Shown: positions 16,924 to 26,148, counted from the first letter of the stretch. The stretch: 58,246 bases of DNA from CAMLDH01 sp966250375 (GCA_966250375.1 CBINHE010000016.1:1-58246); one strand, 5' to 3'. Numbers and translations are program-made. Notes: generated by a model from the sequence alone, not told the origin.

Positions 16924-17223
16924 ATGTCTGCAAACCTCACTGATAGCATGATCTCGAATGAAGTCCACAACCTTGCTCTGCTGAAAAAGGGCGATTGTGC
17001 GACTGTGACCGGTGTATCGGCAACCGGCGGGGCCGATCAATTGGCAATGCAAATGCGCTTGCTGGAACTTGGTTTTGCGCCGGGGGAAAAGGTCCGTGTC
17101 GTCGCCGAGTCGTTTCCACGTCGCGATCCGATGGCAGTGCGGCTCGGCAACACCACATTCGCGTTACGCCGACATGAAGCAGCGATGATTCAGGTTGTTC
17201 GTTCCGAGCGCAACGCTGCGTAA
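16924..17223 (+). CDS. feoA: Ferrous iron transport protein A
   Basis: This 99-aa protein has the SH3-like FeoA fold: LLKKGDCATVTGV, MRLLELGFAPGEKVRVVAES, PMAVRLGNTTFALRRHEA and a C-terminal beta strand. It is cytoplasmic and is thought to support FeoB. AAGGAAG stands 5 nt before ATG 16924. feoB follows after 22 bp. Confidence 0.93.
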   Translation: MSANLTDSMISNEVHNLALLKKGDCATVTGVSATGGADQLAMQMRLLELGFAPGEKVRVVAESFPRRDPMAVRLGNTTFALRRHEAAMIQVVRSERNAA

Positions 17224-17245
17224 TCTTACGGCCTGATCCCTGAAA

Positions 17246-19126
17246 ATGAGCACTGCTAAGCCGTTGCGTCTTGCGTTAGTCGGTAATCCAAACTGCGGCA
17301 AGACCGCACTCTTCAATCGCCTAACCGGTGCTCGACAAAAAGTAGCGAACTATGCCGGTGTAACGGTCGAGCGCAAGGAAGGGCAGTTCACATCCAGCGT
17401 CGGTTGCACTTATAAAATTGTCGACCTGCCGGGCGCATACAGCTTGAACGCGATGACGCCCGATGAAGAAATTACGCGCGATGTGCTCTTCGGCGCCAGG
17501 TCCGAAGAGTTGCCGCCGGACGTGATCGTGCTGGTCGCCGATGCCAACAATTTACAGCTGAATTTGCGCCTCATTCTTGAGGTATTGCGCTTGAAGCGCC
17601 CGACGATACTGGCGTTGAACATGATGGACGTTGCGCAAAAGCGCGGCGTTGTGATCGATATCGCCCGGTTGCAGGCCGAACTCGGCATTCCTGTTATTGA
17701 AACCGTCGCGGTCAAGCCCGGTGGCGGTGCTGCGCTGATCAAGCAACTCGATACGATGGCGGCGCTTTCTTCGCATGACCACACGAGCAATAACGCGCTG
17801 CAATTCAATACCGGAAACACCGCTACGCTGGAAGCAACGCAACGTGAGGTGCGGCGTATTCTTGACGCCATTATCAAGAAGGAAGGCGACGCGCAAACTG
17901 CGGGCGACAGGATAGACGCGTTCGTGCTGCATCCGGTCCTTGGTTACGTGATTTTGGCAGGACTGCTTTTTCTGATTTTTCAGGCAGTATTCAGTTGGTC
18001 GGCGCTGCCAATGGATCTGATCAAGAGCGGCGTCGACGGCCTCGGCCAGGCAGTCCACGCAGCGATGCCCGATGGGCTTCTGCGTAGCCTGGTGGTCGAT
18101 GGTGTGCTGTCCGGGGTCGGTAGCGTGCTGGTTTTCCTGCCGCAGATTCTGATCCTTTTTCTATTCATCCTGTCGCTCGAGGACTCCGGCTATTTGCCGC
18201 GTGCCGCGTTTCTGCTGGATCGACTGATGGGCAGCGTCGGCCTGTCCGGACGTGCATTCATTCCATTATTGTCGAGTTTTGCATGCGCGATTCCCGGCAT
18301 CATGGCGACGCGCACCATTCAGAATCCGCGCGACCGGCTTGCCACCATCATGATCGCGCCGCTGATGACATGTTCCGCGCGCTTGCCGGTGTATGCGCTG
18401 ATCATCGGCGCATTCATTCCCGATCGAGCGGTCGGCATTTTCAACTTGCAGGGCTTGGTGTTGTTTGGCCTCTATCTCGCCGGCATTGTGTCCGCCATGG
18501 CAGTTGCCTATGTCTTGAAGCGCACTATCGGCAAGGGGCAATATCAGCCGCTGATGCTGGAACTACCTAATTATCATTGGCCGAATCTGCGCAATCTCGC
18601 CATCGGTCTGTGGGAACGCGCCAAGATATTCACGACACGCGTGGGAACCATCATCCTGGCATTGATGATTCTGCTCTGGTTCCTGTCGAGCTTTCCAGAG
18701 CCCCCGCCGGGCGCAGTCGGACCGGCGATTCAGTACAGTTTTGCCGGGCATCTTGGACAGTTGCTGCAAGTGGTGTTCGCGCCAATCGGCTTCAACTGGC
18801 AGATCGCAATTGCCTTGATCCCCGGCTTGGCGGCACGCGAAGTGGCGGTCGGCGCGCTTGGTACAGTCTATGCTCTGTCCGCGACCGGTGACCAGCTTGC
18901 AACGACATTGACGCCGATGATCGCCGCGACTTGGACCTTGCCGACCGCACTGTCCTTGCTCGCCTGGTACGTGTTCGCGCCGCAATGCATTTCAACACTG
19001 TCGATCGTCAAGCGCGAAACCAATTCATGGACGCCGGCGCTGGCGATGGCTGGTTATATGTTTGCGCTGGCATATCTAGGATCGTTTCTGACCTATCAAA
19101 TCAGCCGCGCATTGCTGGGAACATGA
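17246..19126 (+). CDS. feoB: Ferrous iron transporter B
   Basis: This 626-aa protein has an N-terminal G domain with G1 GNPNCGKTALFN, G3 DLPGAYSL and a G4 region NMMDVAQKRG. The membrane part contains the two Gate motifs, the first around LPRAAFLLDRLMGSVGLSGR with the Cys-containing SSFACAIPGIMATR just after. It drives GTP-dependent Fe(II) uptake across the inner membrane. It is shorter than E. coli FeoB (773 aa), mostly in the linker and C terminus. The next gene overlaps its stop by ATGA. Confidence 0.95.
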   Translation: MSTAKPLRLALVGNPNCGKTALFNRLTGARQKVANYAGVTVERKEGQFTSSVGCTYKIVDLPGAYSLNAMTPDEEITRDVLFGARSEELPPDVIVLVADANNLQLNLRLILEVLRLKRPTILALNMMDVAQKRGVVIDIARLQAELGIPVIETVAVKPGGGAALIKQLDTMAALSSHDHTSNNALQFNTGNTATLEATQREVRRILDAIIKKEGDAQTAGDRIDAFVLHPVLGYVILAGLLFLIFQAVFSWSALPMDLIKSGVDGLGQAVHAAMPDGLLRSLVVDGVLSGVGSVLVFLPQILILFLFILSLEDSGYLPRAAFLLDRLMGSVGLSGRAFIPLLSSFACAIPGIMATRTIQNPRDRLATIMIAPLMTCSARLPVYALIIGAFIPDRAVGIFNLQGLVLFGLYLAGIVSAMAVAYVLKRTIGKGQYQPLMLELPNYHWPNLRNLAIGLWERAKIFTTRVGTIILALMILLWFLSSFPEPPPGAVGPAIQYSFAGHLGQLLQVVFAPIGFNWQIAIALIPGLAAREVAVGALGTVYALSATGDQLATTLTPMIAATWTLPTALSLLAWYVFAPQCISTLSIVKRETNSWTPALAMAGYMFALAYLGSFLTYQISRALLGT

Positions 19127-19413
19127 TGCAGGAATCGATCGTCGCGCTGATTGTTGCTTACGCCGCCTGGGTGGTTGCAAGGCGTTACGCGCCGAAATCG
19201 GTGCGGCAATGGGCTCGCGCATGGGCGGTACGAGTTGCGACGCGTCTTGGATGGACACGGATAGCGGCAAAGTTTGACGTATCGGATTCAAGCGCATCCT
19301 CATGCGCTGAGGGTTGCGGCACCTGCGGTAGTTGCGGTTCCGCCGGCGCCAAGTCTGCCGTGAAACAGTTCGTTATCACACCGGAAGCGTTGAAGAAAAC
19401 CATCAAGCGATAG
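19123..19413 (+). CDS. Small Cys-rich membrane protein of the feo operon
   Basis: This 96-aa protein starts at ATG 19123, overlapping the feoB stop. An N-terminal hydrophobic helix (SIVALIVAYAAWVVARRYA) is followed by a basic amphipathic stretch and a Cys cluster SSCAEGCGTCGSCGS with four cysteines. It is not the winged-helix FeoC of enterics but the short membrane protein (DUF6587-like) that takes its place in many betaproteobacteria. Metal or redox sensing by the cysteines is an inference. Confidence 0.75.
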   Translation: MMQESIVALIVAYAAWVVARRYAPKSVRQWARAWAVRVATRLGWTRIAAKFDVSDSSASSCAEGCGTCGSCGSAGAKSAVKQFVITPEALKKTIKR

Positions 19414-19609
19414 AGCGCTTTGTCCTCTTTTCTCCGATATTGATCGCTTGCATCGCCATGTGTCGTCTTGGCCGATGACTGGTGACCAGCATCAGCTTCA
19501 AGACCGCCGCGCCGAGCAGCGAAATGGCGACGGCGAAAATCAAGATTTGAATCAGTTTGTCCGAATAACGCCACACAGTTAGTACTAATCTCCCGAAATT
19601 GCGAACCAT
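19403..19609 (-). CDS. Possible small membrane protein
   Basis: The 68-aa frame has one clear membrane helix (LIQILIFAVAISLLGAAVLK) and a basic tail. No ribosome site precedes ATG 19609, and it overlaps the 3' end of the convergent feo gene by 11 bp. I list it because 19414-19659 is otherwise empty and the hydrophobic pattern is good, but it may not be expressed. Confidence 0.3.
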   Translation of the reverse strand: MVRNFGRLVLTVWRYSDKLIQILIFAVAISLLGAAVLKLMLVTSHRPRRHMAMQAINIGEKRTKRSIA

Positions 19610-19659
19610 AGCGGTGGCGCGATAGTCTGAAAAGCAATGGCTGTCCTGAGAAGTCGGCG

Positions 19660-20045
19660 ATGGTTTCGCGCGATAAATTGGATGGGCAATTGCAAGAATT
19701 TGATTTTGACTCGTTGGCCTGCAAGCAACCCGATGCGCAGCGGCGACTACGCTTACTTGGTTTGGCCCATTTTTTAAAAGAAGGCAAGAGCTACGTTGCT
19801 GTGGCGCAGAGTTTGAGAGTCACTCGCCATGCGGTGATGCGGTGGGTTAACTGGTTTGCGGCCGATGGCATTGCGCGCTTGTCGGGGAGCGCAAAGGGGG
19901 GAGACCGCCCCGACTCGGGAAAGAGCAGCAAGAAGCGGTGCGCCGTGCCATCAAGCAGGCCCAAGATGTGCGGGGCGGTGGCAGGATTCGGGGCGAAGAG
20001 ATCCGGCAACTGCTGCACGCTCGGCGACGTGGTGATTGGGGCTGA
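19660..20045 (+). pseudogene. IS630-like transposase N-terminal remnant
   Basis: The first 75 codons encode a transposase-type HTH (SYVAVAQSLRVTRHAVMRWV). The frame then breaks near 19900-19915 in a G/C run. The family sequence continues in another frame, RLGKEQQEAVRRAIKQAQ, and ends at a stop at 20043-20045. The catalytic DDE part is absent. It is a truncated, frameshifted relic lying right against the next gene. Confidence 0.6.
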
Positions 20046-20059
20046 AGGAGGGGATTGCC

Positions 20060-20560
20060 ATGCGAAGACCTTGGCTGCTGCTCTGTGTAGGGGGCCTGTT
20101 TGGGACCTCTGCAGCGCTTGGCGCTGATGGAGGTGGTCATGCTGTCAAGCAGGCGGTGATCCCAGGTGGATCAACAATCGTGGTCGTGGCCGAAGGTGAC
20201 TTCGAGCCACGAAGTATTGGGAGCTACAGCGTACGGGCCTACGGCGCAGCCAATCCCCGTTTTCCTTTTGACGACTTTATCGCCGGAACGATTCGGCCGC
20301 GAGACGGAACGATTGACCATATCCGCTTCTCCGACCTGGACCGCGATGGATCGCCCGAGATTGTCGTGGTCATCCGCTCTGTCGGAACCGGGGCGCAGCT
20401 TTCAGCGGATGCTTTTCAGCTTCGCGGCACCGTCCTGATGCTTTTGGATACGGTTTCAAGCCTAGCCAAGGATGCTGATCCCATTCGCGCTCTTAAAGCC
20501 AAGCTCACACCCCGTGCCGAGCTACGCACTGCACCAGACCACGACAAGTCGCGTCGGTGA
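20060..20560 (+). CDS. pliI: PliI-type inhibitor of I-type lysozyme
   Basis: This 166-aa periplasmic protein has a signal peptide (RRPWLLLCVGGLFGTSAALG) and the PliI core: VVVAEGDFEPRSIGSYSVR, FDDFIAGTIRPRDGTI, LDRDGSPEIVVVIRSVGTG and a C-terminal KDADPIRALKAK. PliI proteins bind and block invertebrate-type lysozymes, which suggests contact with invertebrate hosts or predators. A very strong AAGGAGGGG precedes ATG 20060. The gene begins 14 bp after the transposase relic, so it may have been carried or reactivated by that element. Confidence 0.75.
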   Translation: MRRPWLLLCVGGLFGTSAALGADGGGHAVKQAVIPGGSTIVVVAEGDFEPRSIGSYSVRAYGAANPRFPFDDFIAGTIRPRDGTIDHIRFSDLDRDGSPEIVVVIRSVGTGAQLSADAFQLRGTVLMLLDTVSSLAKDADPIRALKAKLTPRAELRTAPDHDKSRR

Positions 20561-20901
20561 ACATCAGAAAAAAGAAAGCGCAAGTTTTACATCTTCGCCG
20601 TAATCTTTACCAATTCTTTAAGTGCATTGCATCGCTTTCGCAAAACGCATCATTAGGATGCGATAGTCAGTTCACGCGTACCGGTTGGCTGCTGCTGGCA
20701 TACAGCTTGCGAGGAAACCTGTGTGTTTTCACAGTAAAGCGTTGTCTTGCAAGCCGCCGACAAAACAACCCCGGGCTGCATTCCTCTGAGAGGATAGTGA
20801 TAACGATAATTAGTACGTGGTCGGTAAGTTGTAGGCTGGCTTGCCGACATCAGACTAATGACTATCAATTTGTTGCCTATTGGGTAAAGGAGATGAGTGC
20901 C
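20561..20901. other. Intergenic region before the HdeD gene
   Basis: This is 341 bp without a supported gene. An open frame runs through in phase with the HdeD gene but has no family-like sequence. A small inverted pair, GTCGG and CCGAC, near 20820-20850 is the only structure I notice. Confidence 0.4.
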
Positions 20902-21492
20902 ATGAATGAATCACTCTCGCGAACTTGGTGGATATACGCATTACGCGGCGTGCTTGCCATTTTGTTCGGTGTATTTGCCATCATGTGGCCCGGCTTGACC
21001 CTGCTGTCGTTGATTGCGCTATTCGCCATTTATGCGTTGCTTAGCGGTGCAGCATCGGTGTTCGGAGCGATGCAAATGCGCAAGCACGATGCGGATTGGT
21101 GGCTCCCGCTTTTACTTGGTCTGGTCAGTATCGGCGCTGGGGTGATTGCTATCGTGCATCCTGGGCTTACGACGCTGGTTTTGGTGCTGCTCATCGGTGC
21201 CAATGCATTGATCACCGGCGTACTTGACATCGCCACGGCGATACGGCTGCGCAAGACGATTCAAAATGAATGGCTGATGATTTTGAGCGGCGCTGCATCG
21301 ATCGTGTTTGGCGTACTGGTATTTCTTTTTCCGGCCGCAGGTGCGCTGGCGCTTGTATGGTTGATCAGCCTCTACGCTTTCGTCACGGGCCTGTTGATGT
21401 TCGTGTTAGCCATGCGTCTGCGAACAAGAATTACGGTCGGCGTAGCAGAGAGGCGCATTACACCGGATCGGCGCGCTACTCACGCTCATTGA
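20902..21492 (+). CDS. HdeD/DUF308 family membrane protein
   Basis: This 196-aa integral membrane protein has six hydrophobic segments in the HdeD pattern, such as WWIYALRGVLAILFGVFAIM and WLPLLLGLVSIGAGVIAI, and a hydrophilic C-terminal tail. HdeD is linked to acid stress in E. coli, but its mechanism is unknown. AAAGGAG lies 9 nt before ATG 20902. An ATG directly on the ribosome site at 20893 is less likely. It is the first gene of a run of stress genes. Confidence 0.82.
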   Translation: MNESLSRTWWIYALRGVLAILFGVFAIMWPGLTLLSLIALFAIYALLSGAASVFGAMQMRKHDADWWLPLLLGLVSIGAGVIAIVHPGLTTLVLVLLIGANALITGVLDIATAIRLRKTIQNEWLMILSGAASIVFGVLVFLFPAAGALALVWLISLYAFVTGLLMFVLAMRLRTRITVGVAERRITPDRRATHAH

Positions 21493-21607
21493 TTTTGAAG
21501 GATTAGGCGAAAGCGCATTATTTATCTTTCGTAATTCGCGACAGCGAATGCAGCCGTTCTCATCCTCTCCCTCCGGAAGATGCGGGGGTGAGGAATCAAG
21601 CGTTCTG

Positions 21608-21639
21608 ACTGTCATTCATTATGGAACGCTCAATAATTG
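21608..21639 (+). promoter_or_regulatory. Shared upstream motif, copy A
   Basis: ACTGTCAT, a short spacer, then TATGGAACGCTCAATA lies 33 bp before the DUF5335 gene. A matching arrangement (ACTGTCAT, then TATGGAGCGCTCAATA) lies at 34843-34867 upstream of the PAS gene. The 16-bp block differs at one base. Confidence 0.5.
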
Positions 21640-21671
21640 TCAGTGCAGCGCCAGATTAACGGAGGTGATTC

Positions 21672-22007
21672 ATGTCCATATCAAAGCTTGAGAAGAGTAG
21701 CTGGCGTCCTTATTTCGACAATATATCGAAAATTCTGGACGGCAAGCAGGCTGAAATCGAGGTCGCATCGCTACAAATCGGTGATCAGATCGAGGCGCAG
21801 TGGTTGCCGCTTTTGGGCATTACGTACGATCCTAAGAGCGATATCGTCGAAGTCATTCTGGAGGGACTCGACCATATGATCCACAAGCCGAAAGAGTTGT
21901 ATGTCGACCAGAAAGCGGTCGAATTGTCGAGCATGGAAGTGATCGACGCCGATGGTGTCCGCCAAATCATCAAATTGCGCGATCCGCTTATGCTGCCGCC
22001 GCCATGA
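21672..22007 (+). CDS. DUF5335 family protein
   Basis: This 111-aa soluble protein matches the DUF5335 pattern throughout: SSWRPYFDNISKILDGKQ, IEVASLQIGDQIEAQWLPLL, GITYDPKSDIVEVILEGLDH and a C-terminal IKLRDPLMLPPP. The function is unknown. The family tends to occur among stress-response genes. The ribosome site GGAGGTGAT is almost ideal, suggesting strong translation. Confidence 0.8.
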   Translation: MSISKLEKSSWRPYFDNISKILDGKQAEIEVASLQIGDQIEAQWLPLLGITYDPKSDIVEVILEGLDHMIHKPKELYVDQKAVELSSMEVIDADGVRQIIKLRDPLMLPPP

Positions 22008-22139
22008 ATGGGGCACTACTAACAACTGAAGGACGGCCTGTATTTCAATATGAACTCGCGCAAGTCAAGCGTGCCTGATTTTTGAAAGCATGAGAAATGC
22101 GGGCGCAAGTTAGACTTGTCTTTTTCTTGCAGGGTTCCA

Positions 22140-23087
22140 ATGAGATTCAAGGATTACTATCAAACCTTGGGCATTGAGCGTTCTGCAAGTGCAGAAGATA
22201 TCAAGCGGGCCTACCGCAAGCTTGCCCATCAGTATCATCCCGATGTTTCCAAGGATCCAAAAGGCGAGGAAAGATTCAAGGAAATCGCGGAAGCTTACGC
22301 CACGCTGAAGGATCCCGATAAACGGAAGGAATACGATAGCCTCGGAAGTCAGCCAGCTGGCGCAAGTTTTACGCCGCCGCCCGATTGGCAACAGCATTTC
22401 GGCGCTGGTGTGTCGTATTTTGATGACGTTGATCTGGCAGACATCCTGGCTGCTTTTGCGTCATCGCGTCACGGCGGCGGTCACGGGCAGGGAAAACGCG
22501 CGACCGCCGGGCAGGATTATGAAGTGACCGCCCCGGTGACGCTGGAACAGGTCTTTCACGGCGGCGAAATCGATGTTCACGCCGATCTTCCAGAGCGCGA
22601 TCAATACGGCGTGACCCACCGTGTCCCGCGTACTTTCCGCGTAACGATTCCCAAAGGCGCCACACACGGGCAGCGGCTGCGCTTGCCGGGCAAAGGCGGG
22701 CAGGGGGGCAATGGCGGCAAGCCGGGCGATTTGTATATTGTGCTCGCACTCCAGTCGCATCCGTTGTATCGCATCAGTGGCCGCGATCTGTATCTCAATC
22801 TCCCGCTGGCGCCGTGGGAAGCGGTACTTGGGGGCACAATCGAGATTCCCACCTTGGCTGGGCCGGTCGAACTCAGCGTCAGGCCCGGGACTACCGCCGG
22901 CCAGCGGCTGCGGCTGCCCAGGCGCGGTCTGCCGGCGTCGGATGGAAACGGAGGGGATATGTATGCGGTCGTGCAAATAGAAGTGCCGAAGACGGCAAGT
23001 GCAGAAGAGCGCGCGCTGTACGAGCAACTCGCCGCCATATCGAGCTTCAATCCGCGCCGGCACTTCGACAAAGGAGCGACAAAATGA
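22140..23087 (+). CDS. cbpA: Curved DNA-binding protein / DnaJ-class co-chaperone
   Basis: This 315-aa protein has an N-terminal J domain (FKDYYQTLGIERSASAEDIK, HPD intact in HQYHPDVS), a Gly/Phe-like linker and two C-terminal beta domains (VTHRVPRTFRVTIPKGATHG, LPLAPWEAVLGGTIEIPTL). There is no zinc finger, as in CbpA rather than DnaJ. It stimulates DnaK and binds DNA in stationary phase. ATG 22140 is chosen because the J domain starts there. Its stop overlaps the start of cbpM. Confidence 0.9.
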   Translation: MRFKDYYQTLGIERSASAEDIKRAYRKLAHQYHPDVSKDPKGEERFKEIAEAYATLKDPDKRKEYDSLGSQPAGASFTPPPDWQQHFGAGVSYFDDVDLADILAAFASSRHGGGHGQGKRATAGQDYEVTAPVTLEQVFHGGEIDVHADLPERDQYGVTHRVPRTFRVTIPKGATHGQRLRLPGKGGQGGNGGKPGDLYIVLALQSHPLYRISGRDLYLNLPLAPWEAVLGGTIEIPTLAGPVELSVRPGTTAGQRLRLPRRGLPASDGNGGDMYAVVQIEVPKTASAEERALYEQLAAISSFNPRRHFDKGATK

Positions 23088-23413
23088 AGGTCGATGTCGC
23101 CGATTCGATTTGGCTCAAGGACACCGATCTCTGTTCCTCCGAGCAGCTGGCCGAAATGTCTGGTTTGTCGATGGAAGAAATTGCGGATCTCATTGAATGC
23201 GGGATCATCACGCCGGTGGACGCGTTTGTGCAATCGAAAAATTTTCAGCTACGCGCTGTTATTATCGCCAAGACCGCACGCAGATTGCGCGACGATTTCC
23301 AGCTTGATCGTTACGGCGTGGCGCTGGCGTTGGCGTTGTTGCGCCGTATCGACACGCTGGAAGCGGATTTGGAGGCAGCGCGCAGCGTTGCTGCGATGCA
23401 GCGAGTTAGATAA
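23084..23413 (+). CDS. cbpM: CbpA modulator
   Basis: This 109-aa protein resembles CbpM/MerR-like modulators. It has a winged-helix-type start with SSEQLAEMSGLSMEEIADLIECGI, then a helical C terminus ending in a coiled-coil-like LLRRIDTLEADLEAARS. CbpM binds the J domain of CbpA and blocks its action. AAGGAGCGAC precedes ATG 23084, which overlaps the cbpA stop. The pair is therefore translationally coupled. Confidence 0.8.
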   Translation: MKVDVADSIWLKDTDLCSSEQLAEMSGLSMEEIADLIECGIITPVDAFVQSKNFQLRAVIIAKTARRLRDDFQLDRYGVALALALLRRIDTLEADLEAARSVAAMQRVR

Positions 23414-23631
23414 AACAGCACCTCCCAAAAACCAGTTATACCAAACCTCATTCTTGCTGCGAGTCAGCCGCATACTTGCTTGCGCGAGGCATCACGTCGA
23501 TTATTGCGTCTATCCGACCCGGACAGTCCGGGTTCTCTTTCTGTTCCGTTGGTCGGGGAGATGCACCTGCGTTCGCGCTCCCCAATAATAGCTACCGCCC
23601 TGGATGGCATAAACAACGGAATAGAAAAGCA

Positions 23632-23739
23632 ATGAAATCATTACGCCAGGACTGGCTTTCCAACGTCCAAAACGACTTGCTCGCAGGCCTCGTGGTCGCG
23701 CTGGCCCAGGGTGCCGAAGACATGTTGATGGGCCATTGA
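23632..23739 (+). pseudogene. SulP transporter N-terminal stub
   Basis: MKSLRQDWLSNVQNDLLAGL followed by VVALA is the typical start of SulP anion transporters, but the match stops abruptly and the frame ends 10 codons later. The rest of 23414-23924 holds no gene I can support. It looks like a deletion junction. Confidence 0.45.
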
Positions 23740-23924
23740 GAGGAGAACGGCCGTGAAAAACGAAAACAAGAAATAGCAAAATGCCATTGGATAGAAGTGC
23801 TGCCTCATTTTTTACGCACATACATGGACATTGCATTCGCAACTACCCTTGGCTAGAATCGGTAGCGGAACAGCAAGTTCCAACGTCGCTCGGACGGTTC
23901 CGGGCGCTTACGTGAAAGAACAGA

Positions 23925-25145
23925 ATGTCTCAATCCCAAGCTCCGCGCAGCTTTTCGCGCATCAATCGTCTTCCTCCTTACGTCTTCAACATCACAGCCG
24001 AACTCAAGATGGCAGCGCGCCGGCGTGGTGAAGATATCATCGATATGTCGATGGGTAATCCGGATGGCGCCACACCGGCCCATATCGTTGAAAAGCTGGT
24101 CGAGGCGTCAAAGCGTCCCGACACGCACGGCTACTCGGCATCCAAAGGTATTCCCAGGCTGCGCCGCGCGATTACGCATTGGTACAAGGACAGGTACGAT
24201 GTCGAGTTCGATCCCGATTCCGAAGCGATCGTCACGATCGGCTCCAAGGAAGGCCTCGCACATCTGATGCTGGCAACCCTGGATCGCGGCGATACGGTTC
24301 TTGTGCCCAATCCCAGCTATCCGATTCATATCTATGGCGCCGTCATCGCAGGTGCGGACATTCGGTCGGTACGCATGAGCCCGGACGTCGATTTTTTCGC
24401 CGAGCTGGAGCGCGCGATCCGGGAAAGCTACCCCAAGCCGAAGATGATGGTTCTCGGATTTCCATCCAACCCGACCGCGCAGTGCGTGGAACTCGAATTC
24501 TTCGAGCGCGTCGTCAAGCTGGCGAAAGAGCACAACATATTGGTTGTCCACGATCTGGCGTATGCCGACATTGTCTTCGACGGCTGGAAAGCGCCATCGA
24601 TCATGCAAGTGCCCGGTGCGCGCGATGTGGCGGTCGAGTTTTTTACGCTCTCCAAAAGTTACAACATGGCGGGCTGGCGCATCGGTTTCATGGTGGGAAA
24701 CAAGGAATTGGTTGCAGCGCTGGCGCGCATCAAGAGTTATCACGATTACGGTAGTTTCACGCCGGTGCAAGTCGCCGCGATTGCAGCGCTCGAAGGCGAT
24801 CAGGCCTGTGTGCGCGAGATCTGCGCCAAATACCAGAGCCGGCGCGATGTGCTGGTAAAAGGCTTGCACGAAGCTGGCTGGATGGCCGACATTCCGAAAG
24901 CGTCCATGTATATCTGGGCTCGCATACCCGAAAGGTATCGCCATCTAGGCTCTCTGGAATTTGCGAAACTGTTGCTGGAAAAAGCCAAGGTGTGCGTATC
25001 ACCAGGTATCGGCTTTGGCGAATATGGGGACGAGTATGTCCGATTCGCGTTGATTGAAAACGAAGCGCGGATTCGGCAGGCGCTGCGCGGGATCAAGGCG
25101 ATGCTGCGCGAGGGGCGGACTGAAAAACCTGTCGGAACGTCTTAG
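23925..25145 (+). CDS. alaC: Alanine-type aminotransferase
   Basis: This 406-aa fold-type I PLP enzyme has IIDMSMGNPDGATPAHIVEK, the substrate-binding HGYSASKGIPRLRRAI, the NPTAQCVE stretch and HDLAYADI. The Schiff-base lysine is K244 in TLSKSYNMAGWRIGF, and the C-terminal arginine lies in YVRFALIENEARIRQA. It matches the AlaC branch, which transfers amino groups between glutamate and pyruvate. A related methionine/aspartate aminotransferase role is possible. Its end overlaps the convergent DMT gene by 4 bp. Confidence 0.85.
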   Translation: MSQSQAPRSFSRINRLPPYVFNITAELKMAARRRGEDIIDMSMGNPDGATPAHIVEKLVEASKRPDTHGYSASKGIPRLRRAITHWYKDRYDVEFDPDSEAIVTIGSKEGLAHLMLATLDRGDTVLVPNPSYPIHIYGAVIAGADIRSVRMSPDVDFFAELERAIRESYPKPKMMVLGFPSNPTAQCVELEFFERVVKLAKEHNILVVHDLAYADIVFDGWKAPSIMQVPGARDVAVEFFTLSKSYNMAGWRIGFMVGNKELVAALARIKSYHDYGSFTPVQVAAIAALEGDQACVREICAKYQSRRDVLVKGLHEAGWMADIPKASMYIWARIPERYRHLGSLEFAKLLLEKAKVCVSPGIGFGEYGDEYVRFALIENEARIRQALRGIKAMLREGRTEKPVGTS

Positions 25146-26041
25146 CGACGCGAAGAAAGAACAATGCCGCTTACAATCAGGGTGAATGCCGCTGCGTGGT
25201 AAACATGCGGCATTTCCCCCAGAAACGCGGATGACATCAGGGCCGCGAAGAGCGGGGTGAGGTTGCTGAAAAACGCAGCAATGCTCGGTCCTACCCGCTG
25301 CACCCCCATACCCCAGCAACGGAAAGCAATGACGGCTGGGCCGACAGCTACATATACGAGTGCCGCTGCCAGCGGCCAACTCCAGTATATGTGTGGGTCG
25401 CCGACCATCCACTCGCCCGCTGCGAAAACGCCGGACCACATCACGCCGAACGTCACCTGGGCCAGGAGAAAGCTAGCCCAGTCGCCCCGGATTTCATCCG
25501 GATCTTTGGCGCTCGTCAAAAGCCAGCTATAAACGGACCACGCAATGGTGGCCAGCATCATGAAGATATCGCCTGGCACCAAACGCATCGACAACAACTG
25601 ATGCCAGTCGCCGCGGCTGAGTACGAGCAACACGCCGGCAACAGAGAAGGCGGCGCCTGTTACTTGCTTGCGCGAGACCTGCGCGCCAAAGAACATCCCC
25701 CCGATGACCAGCATCCAGACCGGCATGCTGGCTGCGACCAAGGTGACGTTGATCGGTGTCGAGCTTTGCAACGCCAGATATTGCAGCGCGTTGTAGATAC
25801 CTATTCCAAGCAGACCCAGCAACGCAAAGCGGCGCCAGTGCATCCACAAACCGCTGCCCTGGCGATAGATGGTGCCAGCAAGCGGCAGCAATATGAGCAG
25901 CGCGATTGCCCAGCGTAGAAAATTCAAGGTGATCGGCGGCACCAGTGCATGCACCATGCGTCCTACGATGGCGTTACCGGCCCACAATAAGGGCGGGATT
26001 ACCAGCAACAACGCAGTGGAAGGCGTGATTTTGTACGTCAT
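25142..26041 (-). CDS. EamA/DMT-family exporter
   Basis: This 299-aa protein has ten predicted hydrophobic helices in two EamA repeats. Markers are PLLWAGNAIVGRMVHALVPP and the LNFLRWAIALLILLPLAG type helix. Such proteins export amino acids or metabolites, and the substrate is unknown. ATG 26041 is preferred over one four codons upstream because it overlaps the stop of a short upstream ORF (ATGA). Confidence 0.85.
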   Translation of the reverse strand: MTYKITPSTALLLVIPPLLWAGNAIVGRMVHALVPPITLNFLRWAIALLILLPLAGTIYRQGSGLWMHWRRFALLGLLGIGIYNALQYLALQSSTPINVTLVAASMPVWMLVIGGMFFGAQVSRKQVTGAAFSVAGVLLVLSRGDWHQLLSMRLVPGDIFMMLATIAWSVYSWLLTSAKDPDEIRGDWASFLLAQVTFGVMWSGVFAAGEWMVGDPHIYWSWPLAAALVYVAVGPAVIAFRCWGMGVQRVGPSIAAFFSNLTPLFAALMSSAFLGEMPHVYHAAAFTLIVSGIVLSSRR

Positions 26042-26148
26042 GAAGTGAGCCAATTGACCTTGGCAAACTTGCGTTGGAAGGTTTCGAGCATCGGTAGCAC
26101 TTGTGTGTTTTTGTCGTCCTCGGGGACGTCAAGTTTTAGGCGAGCCAT
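26038..26148 (-). CDS. 36-aa ORF coupled to the exporter
   Basis: The ORF encodes MARLKLDVPEDDKNTQVLPM and 16 further residues, and its TGA overlaps the exporter's ATG. The composition is protein-like, but no ribosome site is seen before ATG 26148. It may be a leader peptide or a short conserved gene. Confidence 0.35.
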   Translation of the reverse strand: MARLKLDVPEDDKNTQVLPMLETFQRKFAKVNWLTS

